DNA of 7,071 nt from Clostridium sp. CAG:921 (lineage in GTDB: Bacteria > Bacillota > Clostridia > TANB77 > CAG-465). The notes below the pieces were generated by a model. That model saw nothing but the letters and a program-made list of their open reading frames with translations, did not search any database and was not told the DNA's origin. The stretch covers positions 3,046 to 10,116 of the forward strand of contig HF991933.1 in the NCBI GenBank assembly GCA_000433135.1. Direction: 5' to 3'. Made by a program: the position numbers and the translations under genes. Each line of letters starts with the position of its first letter. The first letter of the stretch is position 1. Shown piece by piece: positions 1-6,417 of this stretch.

Positions 1-171
1 ATATTTTGCTGGGATCATATTAAGACTAGTTATGTATGCATAAAATGCCACATTTATAGCTATAAACAAAGTAGCCATAATCCTAAAAAATATTAAAACT
101 CCTTTATTTTTAATCCTAGCAGAATCATTTTTACTATCAAAACTTCCACTATCTCTACCTGATCTTTTCAT
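1..171 (-). CDS. Probable LCP-family (LytR-CpsA-Psr) protein, N-terminal 57 residues only
   Basis: This open frame starts at ATG 171 and runs off the left edge of the window without a stop, so only 57 residues are visible. A strong ribosome site (GGAGG at 181-177) sits five bases upstream and fixes the start. Residues 1-24 are hydrophilic, rich in Ser, Asp, Lys and Arg, and would be cytoplasmic. Residues 25-47 form a membrane helix, followed by a short stretch ending SLNMIPAKY. A basic or polar tail, one helix and an 'LxxLPxKY'-like sequence resemble the N-termini of multi-helix LCP proteins that I recall from Clostridia. Known LCP proteins transfer lipid-linked glycopolymers onto peptidoglycan and often sit in capsule or teichoic acid loci, which fits the genes upstream. 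The catalytic LCP domain lies outside the window, so the call rests on a short N-terminal similarity and context. It could be another membrane protein, such as a chain-length regulator. Confidence 0.55.
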   Translation of the reverse strand, partial: MKRSGRDSGSFDSKNDSARIKNKGVLIFFRIMATLFIAINVAFYAYITSLNMIPAKY

Positions 172-175
172 TTTT

Positions 176-184
176 CCCTCCTTA
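176..184 (-). promoter_or_regulatory. Strong ribosome binding site of the probable LCP gene
   Basis: The minus strand reads TAAGGAGGG here, with the GGAGG core at 181-177, close to the ATG at 171. It is a near-perfect Shine-Dalgarno sequence and decides the start of the short open frame at the left edge. Confidence 0.75.
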
Positions 185-219
185 AATAATATAATATCTA
201 TTATAATTGACTATACAAC

Positions 220-231
220 TAAGTATACTTA
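220..231. repeat. 12-base perfect palindrome in the intergenic gap
   Basis: TAAGTATACTTA reads the same on both strands. It has no loop, so it is not a terminator hairpin. Its place between the GT4 stop and the possible -10 box of the LCP gene would suit a binding site for a dimeric regulator, but palindromes of this kind also arise by chance in AT-rich DNA. Confidence 0.3.
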
Positions 232-253
232 TCTAATAAATTTATTTTCCTAT

Positions 254-1456
254 TTAGCAACCAATTTTGTTATAGAATTCCTCCATTTGCTTTTCTATTG
301 AGAGATTCTTAGATTCTTCCTTTAAATTATTAATATATTTTTCAGTATTTCCATCAAGCATCTCCTCAACAGCATTTGCAATATCATCAATGGCATAACT
401 AGTAATAATGCCCGTTACTTTATTTTTTATTTGCTCGCACATTCCTTCACAATTAGTAATAACAATTGGTTTGCATAATGCCTTAGCTTCTCTTACTGTT
501 GTACTAAATCCCTCATGTCTAGATGTTTGTACATATATATCAGCGTCATCTAAATAAGCATATGGATTATTTACTAAGCCTAGCAAAATCATTTCATTTT
601 CTAAGTTATATTTTTTTATTAGTCCTTCTAAATTTTTTCTTTCAGTTCCTTCGCCCAAAATATACCATTTAAATTTATATCCATCTTCTTTTATCTTTTT
701 ACATACACTTATTGAAATATCATAGCCCTTTACATATCTTAAATTTCCAATAGATATTATTTTTTTTCCATCGTAATTATAAAATAATGGCTTAATTTCT
801 TCTTTTTCTTTAGCTTTTTTATATAATTCTGAGAAGTTCATTACATTAGTTATCGTATCTATTTTATCTTCAAATTCAGGTAAATTTTTCTTCAAATCTT
901 TTTCCATTGCTTTTGAAACGGCAAATAATTTATCTAATTTTTCTACATATTTTTCCTCATATTTCTTTTTAAAGCCACCTTTAATAAAATTAGTATGAAA
1001 AAATCCATATTTTTTCTCAGCCTTTACTTTATCCACTACATAATATATACTATTTCCTTCTAAAAATCCAATTGCTATATCATATTCTTTTTGATTTAGT
1101 GGAACAATTAATTTCAATTTTTTCCAATTATAATAATAACTTTTAACCCTAAGAACTTTCCTAATTTTAGATATAGCAGTTTGCCAACATCTAAATAACA
1201 CAATTGGTATATTTTTAAAAAACATTTTGGGCTTTAACAAGTTTTTAACATGATCAAACGCATATCTAAACTTCTCATTATTTTCTAATATATTTACTTG
1301 CTTAGGAATATCCTTTAAATAATACATATCATCTTTTCTAAATAATAATAAATCTATCTTACACCTTGAGTAATCAATATTTTTTAATAATTCCACAAGA
1401 GCTTTTTCTGCGCCACCACAAGAAATAGTTGGCATTACAAATAATATCTTTTTCAT
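254..1456 (-). CDS. GT4-type (GT-B fold) glycosyltransferase
   Basis: A 400-residue cytoplasmic glycosyltransferase, predicted to move a sugar from a nucleotide donor onto the growing lipid-linked repeat unit at the inner membrane face. The N-terminal Rossmann-like half opens with a beta strand (residues 3-9) and the glycine-rich GGAEK loop (14-18), typical of GT4 enzymes. The C-terminal donor-binding half starts near residue 232 with GNLRYVKG (237-244), then the GEG turn (268-270). It carries the EX7E signature, E315 and E323, in HEGFSTTVRE, which contacts the donor nucleotide sugar. The length is normal for the family and the frame is intact. Its ATG overlaps the flippase stop as ATGA, and an AGGAAA ribosome site lies inside the end of the flippase gene, so the two are translationally coupled. 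Donor and acceptor sugars cannot be read from the sequence. Family call is confident; the exact sugar is unknown. Confidence 0.93.
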   Translation of the reverse strand: MKKILFVMPTISCGGAEKALVELLKNIDYSRCKIDLLLFRKDDMYYLKDIPKQVNILENNEKFRYAFDHVKNLLKPKMFFKNIPIVLFRCWQTAISKIRKVLRVKSYYYNWKKLKLIVPLNQKEYDIAIGFLEGNSIYYVVDKVKAEKKYGFFHTNFIKGGFKKKYEEKYVEKLDKLFAVSKAMEKDLKKNLPEFEDKIDTITNVMNFSELYKKAKEKEEIKPLFYNYDGKKIISIGNLRYVKGYDISISVCKKIKEDGYKFKWYILGEGTERKNLEGLIKKYNLENEMILLGLVNNPYAYLDDADIYVQTSRHEGFSTTVREAKALCKPIVITNCEGMCEQIKNKVTGIITSYAIDDIANAVEEMLDGNTEKYINNLKEESKNLSIEKQMEEFYNKIGC

Positions 1457-2904
1457 ACTATTTTTTTCCTTTCAGAATAACTTTTCATTATTGAAATTAA
1501 GTATTTATATAAATATTTAATCTCTTTTCTATATACACATAAATTTACAATTATAAAAATACTAGCAACTATATATTTTAAATAATTTACTGGGCAATAT
1601 AGATTCCATAGTGCAACGACATATAAAGAAATTATTGAAATAATTATATAATTATATCTATCATTAATTTTGTAATACTTATTACCAAATAATGTCCTTA
1701 CAATAAGCATCACTATAGCCGACGTTCCAGCTGCAATAGCTGCACCAGCTATACCAATAACTGGAATTAGTGCAATACATATTATTACATTTACTAAAGT
1801 ATTACATATAAAAGTAATAATATTTAAATAACTCTTTTTAGAAAGAACTATTCCTACACCTGTTGTATCAGCTATCGTATTACAAACTGGCGTAAATAAT
1901 AAAAATGCAAAAAACTTCTTACTTTCTCTATATGCATCACCAAGTAATAAATAAATTATATCTTGACCAAGCACTACACATAATGCTAACATTATAATTA
2001 AAAATGTTATTATTTTATGCACTTTTTTTAATTTTTCTCCATTTGTTTTATAATTCTCATATGAAAAAGGATTCCAATAAGTTGTAAATCCAGTTTGTAA
2101 AATAGTTAATATGTTAGCTATTGTCACAGCATTAGAATAAATTCCAATTGCTGAATAATCCAAAAATTGTTTCAAAAATAATTGTGGAATTGAATTATTC
2201 AGCCATGATAACAATAACACTGGTAAATAAGGTACAGAAAACTTAAAAATAGCTTTAACTGTTTCCTTAGGTACGTTTTTAGTAGATATAAATATGCTAT
2301 TTCGGTTTATCATAATCATTATTGTCGCAACTAATAAATATCCAAGTGAAATCAAAAGTATTGCATTAAAATATTTAGCACCAATTGCATATGAACATAT
2401 AATTAATACTTTTTCTATAATTGTTATTGAAACCGATTGAAAAATGTATAATTTAATATTATTCTCCATCCTTGAATAAATACTACACATTCTTAATATT
2501 GTGCTTGAAATCACCGCTATTACAAGTAGTATTGTTACTTGTATATTATTTTGACCAGTAATATTGCTTGAGACACAATTACTAAAAAATAATATGCCAA
2601 TACTATATATTACCGACATAATGAAATTTATTTTTAAGCAAAAAGAAAATAAATTTTTTTTATTTAAGCCATTTTGCTTTTCATTATAAAATCTCATATA
2701 AGCCTGATCTAACCCAAATATTGATAATATTTGAAAGAAATTCAAAAAAGTAATAAATAAATTTACCTTTCCTATTTCTTCTGGTAAAAATAATCTAGTA
2801 ATAATTGGTGTTGAACCAAAACTAATTATTGCACTTATCCACGCCGCAGATGAAAATCCTATTAAGTTTTTTATAAATTCAATTCCTTTTGGACTTTTAT
2901 TCAT
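1453..2904 (-). CDS. Wzx-like polysaccharide flippase (MATE/MOP superfamily)
   Basis: A 483-residue, almost wholly hydrophobic protein with roughly 12-14 membrane helices, as usual for oligosaccharide flippases of the MOP superfamily (COG2244 type). It is predicted to flip the undecaprenyl-linked repeat unit to the outer face of the membrane. The N-terminus matches the family pattern: a short hydrophilic start, a first helix with a Ser/Ala-rich face (residues 17-36), the TRLFLPEEIGKVNLF loop typical of 'tr.l.pee.G' flippases, and GLDQAYMRFY at 64-73. The C-terminal third carries small-residue-rich helices (GIAGAAIAAGTSA) as in related flippases. The start is supported by a GGAGAA ribosome site eight bases upstream, within the end of the polymerase gene, which it overlaps by 8 bases. 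It ends in TGA inside the ATGA overlap with the GT4 gene. An 8-A run lies within codons 81-84. Substrate is unknown. The name wzx would be by role only, so no symbol is given. Confidence 0.92.
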   Translation of the reverse strand: MNKSPKGIEFIKNLIGFSSAAWISAIISFGSTPIITRLFLPEEIGKVNLFITFLNFFQILSIFGLDQAYMRFYNEKQNGLNKKNLFSFCLKINFIMSVIYSIGILFFSNCVSSNITGQNNIQVTILLVIAVISSTILRMCSIYSRMENNIKLYIFQSVSITIIEKVLIICSYAIGAKYFNAILLISLGYLLVATIMIMINRNSIFISTKNVPKETVKAIFKFSVPYLPVLLLSWLNNSIPQLFLKQFLDYSAIGIYSNAVTIANILTILQTGFTTYWNPFSYENYKTNGEKLKKVHKIITFLIIMLALCVVLGQDIIYLLLGDAYRESKKFFAFLLFTPVCNTIADTTGVGIVLSKKSYLNIITFICNTLVNVIICIALIPVIGIAGAAIAAGTSAIVMLIVRTLFGNKYYKINDRYNYIIISIISLYVVALWNLYCPVNYLKYIVASIFIIVNLCVYRKEIKYLYKYLISIMKSYSERKKIV

Positions 2905-4372
2905 TCAATAATTTCTCCTTACCTTTTTGTATAAATATATCACACATTGTTAATCCAACTATAATGATAATTCCTAATATAACAGTAAAATTAAAGACAT
3001 AAGTTAAAATGTAGTCGAAAGCTGCTCTTGGGATAAAAAGCATAATATTATAACTTAGTAGCATACAAGCAGACAATAAATAGCTCTTTTTATATATTTT
3101 GTTAAAAATTGCCATATATGCACCTAAAAATAAATTTCCAAATATTACCCCAATATATTTAAAATCACTATATAATTCTGCTATATATGATGATCCATAT
3201 CCATGTCCATTTAAATATGCTTCAGGTTCTATAAAATAAGATATTGTGTGCATAAATGATGCACCACTCATAGCATATTCCTTAGTATAATATTCTAAAT
3301 GATTTAAGCCAAAAATTCTACTAATTATAGGATTATATTTTAAGTATTGTATAAAATCGCCAAAAGAGTACAAAGTATTCCTTGGTAATTCCTTTTCGTA
3401 TAATTTTCCATATCCTATTATATTAACACTATTTCCTATGCTCTTAAAGAACCTCTCAACTTGTCCAACAAAACTAAAGTTATCCAGTGGTATTTTCTCT
3501 CTTATATATACAATCAAGCTTAAACCTGCAAATATAAATGGTATTGCTGCACATAAAGTGATAACATATGATTTTTTTATCCATTTTTCATTTTTATTTA
3601 GTGATTGTCTAAAAACTATATAATATATTAGTATTAAAACATTAATAATACAATTTCCTCTATTTCCAATAAATAGCATCATTATTGACTCTAAAAAATA
3701 CAAAATAATTGGAATTCTACTTTGTTTTTTACTAGGAAGTGTAGCTATAAAAATGAAAAAGGCTATGGTTCTAATATTAGCAATTATACGTATTATATAT
3801 GGAATTGCAGAAGTAAAAGATTTATAATATTCTAAGTATGAATGTTCTTGAATATATATAACTTTTTCAATAATTAATATAATATTTAATGCAAATCCAA
3901 TAATAAACATTATTTTGGAATATTTTTGTAAACTCATTTTAATTTTTTCTTTACTCACACTATAGTTAAAAAGTTTAATATTATCTTTAACATTTCCAGT
4001 ATACTCTTTTGCATATTTTTCTACAAAATAAAATCCAATTAAAACGGATAACAACGATATATATAAGCATCTTATTATATGAATAGATATATCTTTTGAG
4101 AAAATATACACAACTTTTCTTGTTTCAATTAGTTCAACTGTCTGTCTTCCCATAAGGAAAATAAAAAAACAGCTAAGAAATAAAAACAATAGCGTTCTTT
4201 TTTTAAAATTTTTTAAACAAAATATAATATCAGCTAGAAACATCAATATAGTAGCGATGTATGATACAGTAATATTATTATGAAATATTATCATCATAAT
4301 AGTACTAATCACGATCAATGCTAATAAAATATAATTTAATATCCTACCGTTATTATTTTTTTCTTTTTTCAT
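2897..4372 (-). CDS. Wzy-like O-antigen/oligosaccharide repeat-unit polymerase
   Basis: A 491-residue multi-spanning membrane protein, predicted to link flipped repeat units into the long polymer on the outer face. About a dozen hydrophobic segments can be seen, with one long non-membrane stretch at roughly residues 290-400. Features resembling the O-antigen polymerase Wzy family include FLMGRQ near 72-77, a GNRGN motif after a helix (236-240), and GHGYGSSYIAELYSDF (389-404) leading into a Gly-rich helix, similar to the 'G.g..y..E.y.df..G' pattern of such proteins. Polymerases diverge strongly in sequence, so topology and position between a glycosyltransferase and a flippase carry much of the weight. 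Its ATG at 4372 lies 20 bases inside the end of the GT2 gene, with GGTGG (4382-4378) as ribosome site, and its 3' end overlaps the flippase by 8 bases. An alternative role as a ligase-like membrane protein is less likely. Confidence 0.85.
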   Translation of the reverse strand: MKKEKNNNGRILNYILLALIVISTIMMIIFHNNITVSYIATILMFLADIIFCLKNFKKRTLLFLFLSCFFIFLMGRQTVELIETRKVVYIFSKDISIHIIRCLYISLLSVLIGFYFVEKYAKEYTGNVKDNIKLFNYSVSKEKIKMSLQKYSKIMFIIGFALNIILIIEKVIYIQEHSYLEYYKSFTSAIPYIIRIIANIRTIAFFIFIATLPSKKQSRIPIILYFLESIMMLFIGNRGNCIINVLILIYYIVFRQSLNKNEKWIKKSYVITLCAAIPFIFAGLSLIVYIREKIPLDNFSFVGQVERFFKSIGNSVNIIGYGKLYEKELPRNTLYSFGDFIQYLKYNPIISRIFGLNHLEYYTKEYAMSGASFMHTISYFIEPEAYLNGHGYGSSYIAELYSDFKYIGVIFGNLFLGAYMAIFNKIYKKSYLLSACMLLSYNIMLFIPRAAFDYILTYVFNFTVILGIIIIVGLTMCDIFIQKGKEKLLNE

Positions 4373-5327
4373 TAATAACCACCATAATTTTTAACAAAAA
4401 TACTAATTTTAAACCAGCAATTTTTATAAATATCCTTTTTAATCTATTTGTTTTTTTTATGTACTTATTTTTTTTCCAATTTTTAAAATGTTTATCAAAA
4501 GCTCTTAAATGATTTTTTATCTCCTTAAAAGAATAATTGTGCTTTAACATTAGCATAGTTTTTCCATACATCATTTCAATAATGGCATGATATTCAATTT
4601 CAAGGCTATACTTATCATTTGCATTTTTTAACATATTTTCAACAGTTTTATCATAAAATTCCAAATTTATCTTTTTTTCTTTTTTTTCATTGGACAAAGA
4701 ATTATCTCTTTGTCTATAATAGTATAGCGGTTCATTAACAATAGAAATTTCTCTTGCATATGTAAGTAAAGGAATTATTATTCCAATATCTTCTGCACGT
4801 TTTATGTCTTCAGGGAAATTCAAGCCACATTCTTCAAAAAATTCTTTTCTAAACATCTTAGTCCATGTGTGATTTCTAATATATGCTACTTTTTCTTGAA
4901 TAGTACAATCATCTGTTAATTGCTCTAAAGAATTAGCTTGAATCTTTTTTGTATCATACGCCATCCAATAATCACACACAACAATATCTGCATCGTCTTC
5001 TTTTATTTTTCCTAGCATTACTTTTATATAGTTTTTATCTAACCAGTCATCACTATCTATAAAACAAATATATTTTCCTGTAGCATATTTCATTCCTGTA
5101 TTTCTAGCTGCTGAAAGGCCACCATTTTTTTCTCTTTTTATATATCTACATCTACTGTCTTTTTCTTCAAATTGTTTTGCTATTTGACCACTTTTATCTT
5201 TTGTACAATCATCTATCAATAGTACTTCTAAATTTGTATATGTTTGTTCTAATATCGAATCTATACACTTTTTTAAATACTGTTCCACATTATAAATAGG
5301 AACAATAATTGACACCTTATCATTCAT
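4353..5327 (-). CDS. Family 2 (GT-A fold) glycosyltransferase
   Basis: A 324-residue glycosyltransferase of the EpsJ/CpsI-like GT2 group, predicted to add a sugar to the lipid-linked repeat unit in the cytoplasm. The N-terminus has the classic order: VSIIVPIYNVEQYL (5-18), the nucleotide-binding IDD (38-40), NGGLSAARN (68-76), and the DXD-type metal site in FIDSDDW (D91, D93, D94). Later come RAED (E179, D180), a candidate catalytic-base region followed by the usual helix, and YYYRQRDNSLS (202-212), common in this subgroup. The C-terminus (about 270-324) is very basic with a hydrophobic patch near 298-318, suggesting membrane association. The start at 5327 is backed by AGGTGA (5337-5332) in the 11-base gap after the SGNH-like gene. 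Three 8-A runs fall in Lys codons, yet the frame is intact. Sugar specificity is unknown. Confidence 0.95.
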   Translation of the reverse strand: MNDKVSIIVPIYNVEQYLKKCIDSILEQTYTNLEVLLIDDCTKDKSGQIAKQFEEKDSRCRYIKREKNGGLSAARNTGMKYATGKYICFIDSDDWLDKNYIKVMLGKIKEDDADIVVCDYWMAYDTKKIQANSLEQLTDDCTIQEKVAYIRNHTWTKMFRKEFFEECGLNFPEDIKRAEDIGIIIPLLTYAREISIVNEPLYYYRQRDNSLSNEKKEKKINLEFYDKTVENMLKNANDKYSLEIEYHAIIEMMYGKTMLMLKHNYSFKEIKNHLRAFDKHFKNWKKNKYIKKTNRLKRIFIKIAGLKLVFLLKIMVVINEKRKK

Positions 5328-5338
5328 TTTTTCACCTT

Positions 5339-6386
5339 TTACTCATTAAATATTTTATCAAAATCATAATTTTTTACAATCTCATACATGTGATTGATTT
5401 CATTTATGTAATTATTTTTTGTTATCCTATTATTACCATTTTTACACATACATTCAAACATATAATAATTAATTTTTTCATTATAGTGAGAATAATCTTT
5501 ATAATTATCAAAGTTTGTTATAATCTCTTCTATATTTTGAAAATAATATAATTCTACATTCTCATATTGCAATAAATCTTCCATCACTCTTTTGGTTATT
5601 TCTATTTGCATATCCAATTGTCCATTTCTAACAACCTTATCCCATTCCAATATACTATAAGGTGGTAAAAATATTTTAAATTTTGTTTCTGGATGTTGTT
5701 TTATATATTTTGTAATATTTTGCATATTTTTATCATAATTAGGCATATATAAGCTTTTATCAACAGCTTTTTGAACTATTTGAGGTCTAGAATAAGTTTT
5801 CAAAATTTCATCCAGCCCATATGTACATTTATCATTCCAAACATATGCTAAATCATTATCCGTTTTTACGTTTTCAACTAAATTTTTTATATTATATAAA
5901 GTATATTTATACCATACATCTTTATTATATATATATTTAACATCATTAAATACATTATAATCGTATAAATATTGTGGTAACTCATTTCTTGTAGCATTGC
6001 TATCTCTTGAAAAGAAATTCAAAAACATATCCAAGCCATAATATACAGTTTTTATCTCATGTGAATTGAATGCTAAGTTAAACACAATATCAAAGTTCTT
6101 GGAATATCCACCTGAATATGGAACTTTTACTAATTTTTCATTTTCATTATTTTCTTCAAACCATGAAACTCTAAAATTTTCAACCATAGAAGATCCAGTA
6201 ATAATACTATTATAATCAAAGTTTTTAAGTATTCCTGGATTTTGATATGTTTCATTTAAAATGCCTACATTAAAAAAAGGAACATGATATTGAAAAAAAG
6301 GATCAATTAGCCAAGTAACAATTCCGAATAAATGTTAGTACAACCGTAACCACACTTATAACTTGTATACAAAATTTTTTATACAT
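5339..6386 (-). pseudogene. SGNH-like (DltD/AlgX-type) membrane-anchored protein, frameshifted near its N-terminus
   Basis: The uninterrupted part is 5339-6187 (282 residues from ATG 6187), but that start has no clear ribosome site and cuts into a domain. Upstream, ATG 6386 with GAGGT (6398-6394) begins MYKKFCIQVISVVTVVLTF, a signal-anchor helix. This frame hits TGA at 6305-6303 after 27 residues. One frame over, the sequence continues as a match to the expected fold: TWLIDPFFQYHVPFF, then IITGSSMVENF, directly into the 282-residue frame. Removing one base between 6335 and 6305 gives an intact protein of about 348 residues. In it, Gly-Ser-Ser (64-66) would hold the SGNH nucleophile, and D297-x-x-H300 (DYSH) would be the Asp-His pair. 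Proteins with these traits sit beside MBOAT acyltransferases and are thought to take part in polymer acylation outside the membrane, as AlgX/AlgJ and DltD do. Here it follows the MBOAT gene by 31 bases. Whether it is a true pseudogene or a sequence error cannot be settled from one copy. Confidence 0.82.
6305..6335 (-). other. Interval that must contain the one-base frameshift
   Basis: The upstream frame (from ATG 6386) closes at TGA 6305-6303, and the downstream frame closes, reading backwards, at TAA 6337-6335. A single extra base must therefore lie between these stops. The best protein continuity places it around 6323-6332, where the minus strand reads ACATTTATTCGG: dropping one base gives a continuous hydrophobic helix (VLTF, then FGIVTWLIDP). 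The nearby 7-A run on the plus strand (6293-6299) lies outside this interval, so it is not the cause. Confidence 0.8.
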
Positions 6387-6393
6387 TTCATTT

Positions 6394-6398
6394 ACCTC
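6394..6398 (-). promoter_or_regulatory. Ribosome binding site that sets the true start of the SGNH-like gene
   Basis: GAGGT on the minus strand lies seven bases before ATG 6386. A second ATG at 6391 is too close to it and opens only an 11-codon frame (ends at TAA). The site supports 6386 as the ancestral start and shows that the 6187 start seen in the uninterrupted frame is an artefact of the frameshift. Confidence 0.7.
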
Positions 6399-6417
6399 AC
6401 AAGATTTTATTTTTTAT

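Larger units (their letters stand above)
172..253 (-). promoter_or_regulatory. 82-base gap before the LCP gene, with a possible -10 box
   Basis: This is the largest gap between complete genes in the window. On the minus strand it contains TATAAT at 205-200, about 28 bases upstream of the LCP start, which could be a -10 element. No convincing TTGACA-like -35 box lies 16-18 bases before it, so a promoter is only possible. A 12-base perfect palindrome (TAAGTATACTTA, 220-231) lies just upstream. I see no GC-rich hairpin followed by a T-run, so no intrinsic terminator for the preceding glycosyltransferase gene. Read-through into the LCP gene is therefore likely, perhaps with an extra internal promoter. 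In such AT-rich DNA a TATAAT by chance is common. Confidence 0.25.

Noticed and set aside
207..235. Plus-strand promoter-like TTGACT with TATCTA 17 bases downstream
   Set aside because: No plus-strand gene lies downstream; it would drive antisense RNA into the GT4 gene, and such matches are frequent by chance in AT-rich DNA.
3438..3623. Plus-strand open frame of 61 codons
   Set aside because: It lies wholly antisense within the Wzy-like gene, has no family resemblance, and looks like the reverse shadow of a hydrophobic AT-rich gene.
4318..4512. Plus-strand open frame of 64 codons, rich in Phe and Ile
   Set aside because: It is antisense to the GT2/Wzy junction; its composition is simply the complement of poly-Lys/Asn coding on the minus strand.
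5309..5551. Plus-strand open frame of 80 codons, very hydrophobic
   Set aside because: It is antisense to the GT2 start and the SGNH-like C-terminus, both of which have clear motifs; no independent support.
6293..6299. 7-A run near the SGNH frameshift as the cause of the shift
   Set aside because: The upstream frame already stops at 6305-6303, before this run in the direction of transcription, so an indel here would not repair the gene.
6365..6384. Near-perfect inverted repeat around an AAAATTTT core (GTATAC...ATAC)
   Set aside because: It falls inside the anchor-coding region of the SGNH-like gene, has a mismatch and no loop, and is explained by the codons there.
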